From the NCBI GenBank assembly GCA_963975495.1, contig CAXBID010000182.1, forward strand, positions 1 through 7,538: 7,538 bases of DNA, written 5' to 3'. This DNA is from CAXBID01 sp963975495 (GTDB taxonomy: Bacteria; Bacteroidota; Bacteroidia; Flavobacteriales; Flavobacteriaceae). The notes under the pieces are model-generated. The model was given only the letters and a program-made list of their open reading frames with translations, was not told the origin of the DNA and searched no databases. This document shows, piece by piece, positions 1 through 6,539 of this stretch. Made by a program: the position numbers and the translations under genes. How positions within the stretch are numbered: position 1 is the first letter of the stretch; every line of letters begins with the position of its first letter.

Positions 1-15
1 GAATATTTTTTTCAT
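1..15 (-). CDS. Putative 5' end of a leftward gene (partial, product unknown)
   Basis: An ATG on the minus strand at 15-13 opens a frame reading MKKIF to the window edge, which is a typical bacterial N-terminus. The call rests mainly on position: an FNR-like inverted repeat and a TACATTTA box lie upstream on the same strand, and the transcription start they predict (near 38) would leave a leader of roughly 23 nt. Only five codons are visible, so no function can be given, and the true start could lie further left. The Lys-Lys start would also suit a signal peptide, but this cannot be tested here. Confidence 0.4.
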
Positions 16-42
16 TTTATTTAGAATTTATTTAATGATGGT

Positions 43-85
43 TAAATGTAATCTTTGGAGTTTTTTTTTGCAATGACAATCATCA
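43..85 (-). promoter_or_regulatory. FNR-like operator plus -7 box, leftward promoter P1
   Basis: On the minus strand the sequence reads TGAT-GATT-GTCA (85-74), then 23 bp, then TACATTTA (50-43). The half-sites are TGAT and GTCA, so one position departs from a perfect TGAT-N4-ATCA dyad. The 23-bp gap and the TAnnTTTA box are the same as at the other five promoters in the window. The centre-to-centre distance of 33 bp puts the dyad near -41 of a start site around 38. This promoter would drive the gene that leaves the window on the left. It is one of the two weaker operator matches. Confidence 0.55.
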
Positions 86-155
86 TCCCAATAGTTATTC
101 AAATTGGAAATAATCTCAATAAAGTGGCATTGTTTTTTTGACATAATATTTAAAC

Positions 156-198
156 TGATATATATCATAGTTAAGCCATTTAGGTTCAAATAACTTTA
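156..198 (+). promoter_or_regulatory. FNR-like operator plus -7 box, ldhA promoter P2
   Basis: TGATATATATCA at 156-167 is a perfect 12-bp palindrome of the form TGAT-N4-ATCA, the core of the FNR box. After 23 bp comes TAACTTTA (191-198), one base from the Bacteroidetes -7 consensus TAnnTTTG. The implied transcription start is near 202-203, so the dyad sits at about -41 and the leader to the ATG at 245 is about 42 nt. No TTTG element is apparent near -33, as would be expected of an activator-dependent promoter. The same 12-bp palindrome recurs at 3111-3122. Confidence 0.75.
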
Positions 199-244
199 TG
201 AAGTTAAAAGAGTGCTAATATTTTTTTAATTAACTTTTTAAAAC

Positions 245-1240
245 ATGAAAGTTCTTGTCTATAGTGCAAAGGAGTTTGATATTTCTTATTTAGAAAACGC
301 CAATGGTAGAAGGCATAAGTTGACTTCTATAGACGAAGCATTATCATCTGAAACGGCTATAAAAGCGGTTGGTTTTAATGCTGTTTCTATATTCTCCGCA
401 GATGACGCTTCAGATATCGTTATTGAAAAACTAAAAGACTTCGGAGTTAAATATATTACGCTAAGGTCTGTAGGGTATGACAATGTAAATTTAAAAGCAG
501 CCAATAGATTGGGAATAAAAGTAGCTCATGTGCCAGCATATTCACCTTACGCAGTTGCAGAACATGCAGTAAGTTTATTATTAGCTATAAATAGAAATTT
601 AATACAGTCTAATTTAAGGGTAAAACAGTTTAATTTTGATATTAATAATCTTATTGGTTTCGATTTAAATAAGAAAACCATTGGTATTATTGGTACAGGA
701 AATATTGGAGCTGTTTTTGTAAAAATAATGCATGGTTTTGGTTGTAAATTACTAGCTTTCGATATTGAAAAAAATCAAAGACTAATAGATGATTTCAACA
801 TAGAATATGTACCATTAAAAACATTATGTAAAGAGTCAGATATTATTTCTTTACATGTGCCTTTAAATACCGAAACATACCATTTAATAAATAAGAAAGT
901 GATAACTTTAATGAAAGAGAACGTTGTTTTAATCAATACGGCAAGAGGTGCTGTAATTAACACATTAGATGTTATAACTGCTTTAGAGAATAAAACCATT
1001 GCTGGCTTAGGAATGGATGTTTATGAACATGAAAGACTTGTGTTTTTTAAAGATTCCTCATTAGACATACCTAAAGACGACCTGCTTATAAAATTAAATG
1101 CTTTTCCCAATGTATTAATCACGGGGCATCATGCCTTTTTAACAGAAGAAGCACTTACAAATATAGCAGAAACCACCATTTATAATTTAGATTGTTGGGG
1201 CGAAAACAGTATTACAGAAAACGAATTAACTGTGGTTTAA
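245..1240 (+). CDS. ldhA: D-lactate dehydrogenase (D-2-hydroxyacid dehydrogenase family)
   Basis: This 331-residue protein has the normal length of NAD-dependent D-lactate dehydrogenases, which reduce pyruvate to D-lactate and reoxidise NADH in the cytoplasm. The N-terminal half of the catalytic domain ends in PAYSPYAVAEHA (about 97-108), a stretch typical of fermentative D-LDHs. The Rossmann motif is G150-T-G152-N-I-G155. The expected catalytic triad is present: R234 in NTARGA, E263 in DVYEHE, and H295 in GHHAF. These motifs favour D-LDH over phosphoglycerate or hydroxypyruvate dehydrogenases, although substrate specificity is inferred. The ATG at 245 gives a family-like N-terminus, MKVLVYSAKEFD. 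The gene stands alone and converges with the next gene, leaving only 7 bp between stop codons. The FNR-like promoter at 156-198 suggests induction when oxygen is limiting. Confidence 0.88.
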   Translation: MKVLVYSAKEFDISYLENANGRRHKLTSIDEALSSETAIKAVGFNAVSIFSADDASDIVIEKLKDFGVKYITLRSVGYDNVNLKAANRLGIKVAHVPAYSPYAVAEHAVSLLLAINRNLIQSNLRVKQFNFDINNLIGFDLNKKTIGIIGTGNIGAVFVKIMHGFGCKLLAFDIEKNQRLIDDFNIEYVPLKTLCKESDIISLHVPLNTETYHLINKKVITLMKENVVLINTARGAVINTLDVITALENKTIAGLGMDVYEHERLVFFKDSSLDIPKDDLLIKLNAFPNVLITGHHAFLTEEALTNIAETTIYNLDCWGENSITENELTVV

Positions 1241-1247
1241 AGTAAGT

Positions 1248-2186
1248 TTAGTTAATAGAGTGGTTGTAAATATCTTTTAAAATAACGGGTTTGCCCCGGC
1301 TGTCAACATCATTCAAATCATATCTAATCTTAATTTTTGTGCCAATGGGCGCATAGTAATATATAACCCAGGCATCGGCTTCTTTTGTGCCAATACAGCC
1401 GTTGGAATAGGCCTTGTTTAATGTTTCAGGATTTGTTGTAGGGTGAATTAATTGACCGTTTTTAATACCATTTATTTCTGTTTCCATAAAAGGGATTTGA
1501 GGTAATTTGGTCACTTTTTCATCATCTCTTTTGGTTACAAAATACTGGTGTCCGTTTACGGGGTTGTAATAATTTGGGTTTCGTACATAATTTACAATTT
1601 TCCCGTTACCGGTTATGGTTTTTAAATCCATTATTCTGTCAGCCATTTTAAGGTACTTCCTTTCGTTTCTACCAACCCGTATTGGAAACTCATATAACAA
1701 CACAGAATCTTCAAGGATGCGAAGTTTGAATTCTGGGATGTTTACATCAATAATTGTTTTTTTGAATGACTTCAGAATTGTGCCAGCTAAAATAGAATCT
1801 GGTAAAATCAAATGTGAACCTTTTAATAATACAATCATTCTTTTTTGATCGTAAACAAAAGAATCTCTTGCTTTCATTCTATAATAATCGGTATTTTGAA
1901 GCGTGTCAATTACCCAAGGATTAGCTCTTACCAACAAATGTTCTGTTAATGAATAGGGGGTAAGTGAATTATATTTTTGAATAACAGAATCTAAAAACTG
2001 AAAGTATTCAGCAATCGTTATGTTTTTTTCAAGGACAATATTTGGTATTTTATGTTTGGTAATCAAAGCTTTGCTGCTATTGAAATTTATTGTAAAACCC
2101 TCAAAACCATCATCTTTCGGGCAGCAAAGCTTTAACGTAATTAATGAGATGATAAGCATAGAAATTATTTGAGCTAGTTTTACCAT
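1248..2186 (-). CDS. YkuD-type L,D-transpeptidase-like envelope protein
   Basis: The protein has 312 residues. It starts with a hydrophobic export segment (about 4-20) followed by Cys-Cys at 21-22, so it is exported and may be a lipoprotein, though LKLC is a poor lipobox. The C-terminal half looks like a YkuD catalytic domain: FKLRILEDSVLLYEFPIRVG (about 153-172) is the usual strand entry, H248 lies in QLIHPT, and the nucleophile C264 lies in SNGCIGT, 16 residues later. YkuD enzymes make 3-3 cross-links in peptidoglycan or attach proteins to it by a Cys-acyl intermediate. The usual motif is (S/T)HGC(I/V)R. Here Asn262 replaces His and Gly266 replaces Arg. These substitutions may be a subfamily trait, so activity is likely but not certain. 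The start lies 19 bp after the peroxiredoxin stop, and no separate promoter is seen, so the two genes are probably co-transcribed. Confidence 0.8.
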   Translation of the reverse strand: MVKLAQIISMLIISLITLKLCCPKDDGFEGFTINFNSSKALITKHKIPNIVLEKNITIAEYFQFLDSVIQKYNSLTPYSLTEHLLVRANPWVIDTLQNTDYYRMKARDSFVYDQKRMIVLLKGSHLILPDSILAGTILKSFKKTIIDVNIPEFKLRILEDSVLLYEFPIRVGRNERKYLKMADRIMDLKTITGNGKIVNYVRNPNYYNPVNGHQYFVTKRDDEKVTKLPQIPFMETEINGIKNGQLIHPTTNPETLNKAYSNGCIGTKEADAWVIYYYAPIGTKIKIRYDLNDVDSRGKPVILKDIYNHSIN

Positions 2187-2205
2187 CTTTTTTCAGTTTA
2201 AACTA

Positions 2206-2919
2206 TTAGTTTTTCAATACTTCTTTTAGAATTTCATTTTTATCCAGTTTTTTTGTGCAGAAAAACCAATCTTCACATTTTAATTCGCCATTTGATGTCA
2301 TCCGCTCTTCGGCAACACCGCACGAACCAGCAGGAGAAATGATAACATCGTCTCCAGGATTCCAATCGGCAGGCGTTGCCACCGAGAATTTATCCGAGGT
2401 TTGCATAGCAATTAAAGCTCTGTAAATTTCATCAAAATTTCTGCCCAAGCTTAAGGGGTAATAAATAATGGCTCTAATCATGCCTTTTGGGCCTATAAAA
2501 AATACGGCCCTAACCGCTTGTGTTTTACTTTCGCCAGGTTGAATCATGCCATACTTTTTGGCAACTTCCATGGTAATATCCTCAATTAAAGGAAATTTGA
2601 CCTCGATATGTTTCATACCATTGAATTCAATTTTTTCCTTAATGGTCCTTAACCAAGCGATATGGCTATATAAGCCATCAATGGATAGTCCTACCAGGTT
2701 GCAATTTGCTTTTTTAAATTTTTCTTCTAAAGCTGCAAATGTTATAAATTCCGAGGTGCAAACAGGCGTAAAGTCTGCCGGATGGCTAAACAGTATAACC
2801 CACTCTCCAGAATAATCTTCAGGAAAATTAATTTCACCCTGTGTTGTTGTTGCCACAAATTCTGGGGCTTTATCACCAATTCGAGGCATAGATACGTTTT
2901 GTTCTTGTATGGTTTCCAT
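2206..2919 (-). CDS. Prx6-type peroxiredoxin with C-terminal CxxxxxC
   Basis: This thioredoxin-fold peroxidase reduces hydrogen peroxide and organic peroxides in the cytoplasm. From the chosen start (METIQEQ) it has 237 residues. The peroxidatic Cys54 lies in HPADFTPVC, the PxxxTxxC signature. Arg149 in GMIRAIIYYP is the expected active-site arginine. The C-terminal arm carries Cys200 and a Cys215-x5-Cys221 pair (CEDWFFC), the layout of archaeal and thermophile Prx6-type enzymes, where such cysteines act in resolving or forming disulfides. An in-frame ATG at 2955 would add 12 residues rich in Lys and Asn. The ATG at 2919 is preferred because the predicted transcription start (about 2962) would leave almost no leader for 2955 but about 42 nt for 2919, and because MPRIGDKAPEF then follows at a normal distance. 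It is the first gene of a likely two-gene unit with the L,D-transpeptidase. Confidence 0.9.
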   Translation of the reverse strand: METIQEQNVSMPRIGDKAPEFVATTTQGEINFPEDYSGEWVILFSHPADFTPVCTSEFITFAALEEKFKKANCNLVGLSIDGLYSHIAWLRTIKEKIEFNGMKHIEVKFPLIEDITMEVAKKYGMIQPGESKTQAVRAVFFIGPKGMIRAIIYYPLSLGRNFDEIYRALIAMQTSDKFSVATPADWNPGDDVIISPAGSCGVAEERMTSNGELKCEDWFFCTKKLDKNEILKEVLKN

Positions 2920-2965
2920 TTTATGTGTTTTTATATTGTTTATGTTTTTTTTCAAATAGATTAAA

Positions 2966-3008
2966 TAAAAGTAAGCCGAATGGCTAAAAATTGAAATGAT
3001 GTTGGTCA
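2966..3008 (-). promoter_or_regulatory. FNR-like operator plus -7 box, peroxiredoxin promoter P3
   Basis: On the minus strand ACTGACCAACATCATTT contains TGAC-CAAC-ATCA (3008-2997). One half-site is imperfect (TGAC for TGAT), but the flanking AC before and T after match the better sites. After 23 bp comes TACTTTTA (2973-2966), the same box at the same distance as elsewhere in the window. The predicted start of transcription is near 2962. The imperfect operator may mean weaker binding and a smaller response than at the perfect palindromes. Confidence 0.6.
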
Positions 3009-3110
3009 GTTTAGGAAAATTAATAAGCCTGTCATAAGTATGCTGAAGTTTTACTTAGAGCTATGTTTTTTTATGTTTTTAAATATTTTATGCCACATAA
3101 CACTTTGAAC

Positions 3111-3153
3111 TGATATATATCATTGAAAATTAAAATATTAGAAGCTAGATTTA
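3111..3153 (+). promoter_or_regulatory. FNR-like operator plus -7 box, GH130-GT4 operon promoter P4
   Basis: TGATATATATCA at 3111-3122 is identical to the ldhA operator, and the flanks also agree (AAC before, T after). TAGATTTA follows at 3146-3153 after exactly 23 bp. The expected transcription start is near 3157-3158, leaving a short leader of about 22 nt before the ATG at 3180. The motif ACATAA stands about 16 bp upstream of this palindrome and about 15 bp upstream of the ldhA one. That may be a shared upstream element or chance in AT-rich DNA. Confidence 0.75.
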
Positions 3154-3179
3154 TAACTTAAATTTTAATTCAATACACT

Positions 3180-4217
3180 ATGGTAACTATAGAAAAACAT
3201 GGAATTCTTTTAGCACCAACAGAAAATGAGTTTGAAAATAATGGCGTATTTAACCCTGGTATTTATCAAGAAGGAAATACGGTGCATATATTGTACAGAG
3301 CTGTGCAAGATGGTAATTTTTCAACCATTGGCTATGCAAAAACCGATGGCCCCCTTAAGCTTATAGAGCGACATGAAAAACCGTTGATTACCATGGATTT
3401 TGAATATGAAAATCATGGTGTAGAAGATCCTAGAGTTATTAAAATTGAAGACACTTTCTATATTATTTACACAGCTTATGATGGCGTTAATTGCATGGGA
3501 GCGCTTGCAACATCCAAAGACCTAATTCATTTTAAAAAACATGGGATTATAACACCAAAAGTTACTTATCAAGAATATGAAGAATATGTAACCTTTTGTG
3601 ATAGCTGCGGATTAAACCCAAAGTACCACCATTACTATAGGCTTTTTGCAGAAATAGGGTTAGTATCAGATGAAATGCGTTTGCTTAGAGATAAGGATGT
3701 AGTGCTGTTTCCTAAAAAGATAAATGGGAAATTTGCCATGTTACACCGTATATGGCCTGGGATCCAAATTGTTTATTTTGATGATTGGAAGGACTTAACC
3801 AAATCATTTTGGGAAGATTACCTTAAAAATCTAACGGATTATATTGTACTCGACCCAAAAGGCATTTTTGAGGTCAATTATATAGGTGCAGGTGGCCCTC
3901 CTATTGAAACTGAAGATGGCTGGTTATTAATATACCATGGTGTTCAGGAAACTACTAAAGGACGTACATACCACGCCAAAGCAGCACTCCTGCATCGAGA
4001 TAAACCAGAAATTGAATTATCCAGATTAACATATCCTTTGTTTTCGCCTACTAAAAAATGGGAAAAGCATGGTATTGTAGATAATGTGGTGTTCCCAACG
4101 GGCCATGCGCTTTATGGAGACGACCTTTATGTGTATTATGGTGCAGCCGATAAATATACAGGCGTCGTAAAAATGAGCTTAAAAAATTTACTTTATGAAT
4201 TAAGAAAACAAGTATAG
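3180..4217 (+). CDS. GH130-family glycoside phosphorylase/hydrolase (mannoside type)
   Basis: This 345-residue protein has no signal peptide and so should be cytoplasmic. It shows the five-bladed propeller signatures of GH130: FNPG (24-27), LYRA (38-41), GVEDPRV (80-86, where Asp83 is the expected general acid), YTAYDG (97-102), GAGGPPIETEDGWLLIYHG (236-254), AKAALL (266-271) and FPTGHALYGDDLYVYYGAAD (305-324). GH130 enzymes mostly phosphorolyse or hydrolyse beta-mannosides, releasing mannose-1-phosphate when phosphorolytic. The exact substrate cannot be read from the sequence. It is the first gene of an operon with the GT4 fusion 12 bp downstream, so it may process the glycan that enzyme makes or a related reserve sugar. 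An unusual Cys140-x2-Cys143 followed by His150-His151 lies in the middle of the protein. The ATG at 3180 is the first start downstream of the predicted promoter. Confidence 0.85.
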   Translation: MVTIEKHGILLAPTENEFENNGVFNPGIYQEGNTVHILYRAVQDGNFSTIGYAKTDGPLKLIERHEKPLITMDFEYENHGVEDPRVIKIEDTFYIIYTAYDGVNCMGALATSKDLIHFKKHGIITPKVTYQEYEEYVTFCDSCGLNPKYHHYYRLFAEIGLVSDEMRLLRDKDVVLFPKKINGKFAMLHRIWPGIQIVYFDDWKDLTKSFWEDYLKNLTDYIVLDPKGIFEVNYIGAGGPPIETEDGWLLIYHGVQETTKGRTYHAKAALLHRDKPEIELSRLTYPLFSPTKKWEKHGIVDNVVFPTGHALYGDDLYVYYGAADKYTGVVKMSLKNLLYELRKQV

Positions 4218-4229
4218 CATATAAATAAA

Positions 4230-6500
4230 ATGAAGTTTTTACAAAGAGGATTAAAAATGCTTATCGTTAGCTCTTACCCGCCAAGGGAATGCGGGCTAGC
4301 TACGTTTTCTAATGATATTGTAAATACAGTTTCTAGAATGTTTGGCGATACCATCCCTATTGAGGTTTGTGCGCTGCAAAATGATAATGCCCCATATAAA
4401 TATGGCGATGAGGTTACCTATACTTTATCTACTTCTTTTTTGCAAGACTATCGGATTGTGGCAGAAAAAATTAATGAACGCCATGATATTGGACTGGTTT
4501 GCGTACAGCATGAATTTGGGCTTTTTGGTGGTACTTATGGCAATTATATATTGGCATTTCTTTTGGCCTTAAACAAACCCGTGATAACTGTTTTTCATAC
4601 GGTTTTACCAAAACCTGATAACAAGAGAAAAAAGGTAGTTCAGGCTATTGCGAATCTTTCAGATAGAATTGTAGTGCTTACAAAAAAATCTCAAAGCCTT
4701 TTAATAGATGATTATGGGTATCAAAAACCAAAAACCACATTAATCCCTCATGGCACGCATACTGTACTTTGGAGCCAAAAGGAAATTTTAAAAAATAAAT
4801 ATTATTATTCAAATAAAATTGTACTATCCACTTTTGGTTTACTGAGTGAAAATAAAAGTATTGAAACCGTTTTATATGCACTACCAGAAATTGTTAAAAA
4901 ACATCCCGCAGTTATTTATTTGGTAATCGGTAAAACACATCCTGAAGTAATAAAAAAAGAAGGTGAGCACTATAGAAATTCATTAATAGATATTGTTGAG
5001 CAATACAATCTGGAAAACAATGTCGTTTTTATAAATGAGTATTTGGATTTAGATCAGCTACTGGAATATTTAACACTTTCAGATATTTATTTGTTTACAT
5101 CAAAAGACCCCAATCAAGCTGTAAGTGGTACGCTTGCTTATGCTATGGCTTGTGGTTGTTCCGTTATTGCAAACCCAATACCACATGCGGTAGAAATTCT
5201 TAATGGCAGTAAAGGTATTTTGCTCGATGATTTCAATAAACCTGAAGCGTTTCAAAATGCCATATTAAGATTAATTGAGAATAAAGAAGAACGTATTGCC
5301 ATGGCAAAAACAGCGTTTTCTTCTACAAGAGCTACAGCTTGGGAAAACGTTGCCATTAATTATGGGTTGTTATTTGGTGAATTGACAAATAGAACTGAAG
5401 ACTTAAGGTTTAATTTACCACCCATAAAAATAGACCATATTAAAAAACTTACCACAGATTTTGGAATTCTTCAATTCTCAAAATTCAGTCAACCAGATAA
5501 AACTTCAGGCTATACGCTAGATGATAATGCAAGGGCATTAATAAATATGGTTATGTACTTTAAATATTTTGAGGTGCCAGAAGCCTTAAAATTGGCAAAT
5601 ATTTATTTAAGTTTTATTGAAGGTATTCAGAGAGACGATGGGTGGTTTGATAATTATAAAAATTTCAACCAGCAATTAACTAAGCAAAATTTAGAAGTGA
5701 ACCTTGAAGATGCTAACGGAAGGGCATTATGGAGCTTAGGGTATCTTATTGGGCATAAACAACTCATCGCACCAGCACTTGTTTTTAGAGCAGAAAAATG
5801 TTGGAGCAAAGCATTAAAAAGAATAAATAATATTAAATCGCCAAGAGCTATAGCCTATGCCATAAAGGGGCTTTATCATTATTATTTAGTAAATGAAGAC
5901 AAAAAAACAGAAAAACTAATAAGGCATTTAGCAGACCTTTTGTTACAACATTATAATATAAATTCTGAAGATAATTGGTTTTGGTTTGAAGATTATATGA
6001 CTTATGCAAACAATGTGCTTCCTGAAGCCATGATGTATAGCTATTTAGTAACAAATGAAAAGCAGTTTAAAAAGATAGCCGAAATTTCTTTTGATTTTCT
6101 ATTGGCACTTTATTTTATGAAAGGCCAAATAAAGGTCATTTCAAATAAAGATTGGTTTAAAAAGAAAAATGAAAGAACATTTCATGGCGAGCAACCTATA
6201 GAAGTAGCTACCACCATTATTGCTTTAGATTTATTCTATGAAGTTACAGGAAAAACCAAATATAAAGACCAATTGGAACTCGCCTTTAGTTGGTTTATGG
6301 GTAATAATCATCTTAAACAAATTATGTACAATCCAGAAAACGGCGCATCTTATGATGGTCTGGAAGACACCAAAGTAAATATAAATCAGGGTGCTGAATC
6401 TAGCTTGTGTTTTTTCAAATCACAAATAATTATACATAAATATTCAAAACAAGAACCTACTTACAAAACCATAAAACTCTCCCAAAAGTTAAGTAGTTAG
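4230..6500 (+). CDS. GT4 glycosyltransferase fused to a C-terminal alpha-helical toroid domain
   Basis: This 756-residue protein has two parts. Residues about 10-385 form a GT-B, GT4-like glycosyltransferase: the N-terminal loop SSYPPRECGLATFS, the VFHTVLPKP segment (121-129), IPHGTH (172-177), the donor-side start FGLLSENKSIE (202-212), and GTLAYAMACG (300-309). Residues about 405-735 look like an (alpha/alpha)-barrel related in style to sugar epimerases or hydrolases, with repeated motifs: GYTLDDNARAL (427-437), LEDANGRALWSLG (492-504), NNVLPEAMM (594-602), EQPIEVA (654-660) and INQGAESSL (718-726). The acidic residues in these motifs could line an active site. No signal peptide or membrane segment is seen. 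The usual GT4 E-x7-E appears as Gln296-x7-Tyr304. The gene follows GH130 by 12 bp and shares its promoter. An in-frame ATG at 4257 (MLIVSSYPP) would fit homologous N-termini equally well. Substrates are unknown. Confidence 0.82.
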   Translation: MKFLQRGLKMLIVSSYPPRECGLATFSNDIVNTVSRMFGDTIPIEVCALQNDNAPYKYGDEVTYTLSTSFLQDYRIVAEKINERHDIGLVCVQHEFGLFGGTYGNYILAFLLALNKPVITVFHTVLPKPDNKRKKVVQAIANLSDRIVVLTKKSQSLLIDDYGYQKPKTTLIPHGTHTVLWSQKEILKNKYYYSNKIVLSTFGLLSENKSIETVLYALPEIVKKHPAVIYLVIGKTHPEVIKKEGEHYRNSLIDIVEQYNLENNVVFINEYLDLDQLLEYLTLSDIYLFTSKDPNQAVSGTLAYAMACGCSVIANPIPHAVEILNGSKGILLDDFNKPEAFQNAILRLIENKEERIAMAKTAFSSTRATAWENVAINYGLLFGELTNRTEDLRFNLPPIKIDHIKKLTTDFGILQFSKFSQPDKTSGYTLDDNARALINMVMYFKYFEVPEALKLANIYLSFIEGIQRDDGWFDNYKNFNQQLTKQNLEVNLEDANGRALWSLGYLIGHKQLIAPALVFRAEKCWSKALKRINNIKSPRAIAYAIKGLYHYYLVNEDKKTEKLIRHLADLLLQHYNINSEDNWFWFEDYMTYANNVLPEAMMYSYLVTNEKQFKKIAEISFDFLLALYFMKGQIKVISNKDWFKKKNERTFHGEQPIEVATTIIALDLFYEVTGKTKYKDQLELAFSWFMGNNHLKQIMYNPENGASYDGLEDTKVNINQGAESSLCFFKSQIIIHKYSKQEPTYKTIKLSQKLSS

Positions 6501-6522
6501 TAAAAGGGTTAATTTACTTTTT
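6499..6522 (+). terminator. Weak candidate intrinsic terminator after the GT4 gene
   Basis: AGTAAA (6499-6504) can pair with TTTACT (6513-6518) across an 8-nt loop, and the stem runs directly into TTTT (6519-6522). The 6-bp stem has only one G-C pair, so it is weak. Its position between the GT4 stop codon and the convergent patatin gene is right for a terminator. The 39-bp gap holds nothing else recognisable. Confidence 0.35.
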
Positions 6523-6539
6523 CGTTAAATAAATTTAGG

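Noticed and set aside
86..155. Possible second rightward promoter from the operator at 74-85, with TAATCTCA at 111-118
   Set aside because: The distance is 25 bp rather than 23 and the box lacks the TTT core; the leftward assignment to TACATTTA is exact.
1241..1247. Terminator between the convergent ldhA and transpeptidase genes
   Set aside because: Only 7 bp separate the stop codons and no hairpin with a T-run is visible there.
1615..1848. Open frame on the + strand within the transpeptidase gene, and similar short frames at 286-504, 775-999, 2546-2815, 2782-2964, 4342-4572, 4678-4881 and 5848-6054
   Set aside because: Each lies on or across a well-supported gene in another frame, has no family motif and no promoter module; they are antisense or frame-shifted shadows.
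2195..2204. Perfect 10-bp palindrome AGTTTAAACT in the gap between the peroxiredoxin and transpeptidase genes
   Set aside because: It does not match the TGAY-N4-RTCA operator, has no -7 box at the right distance, and a short AT-rich palindrome is expected by chance.
2920..2955. Twelve-residue N-terminal extension of the peroxiredoxin from the ATG at 2955
   Set aside because: The predicted transcription start is only about 7 bp upstream, and the added Lys/Asn-rich residues fit no part of the family; the ATG at 2919 is preferred.
3009..3110. Stretch between the two divergent operators as a possible small RNA or small gene
   Set aside because: No open frame, stable hairpin or extra promoter box was seen; it reads as AT-rich spacer between P3 and P4.
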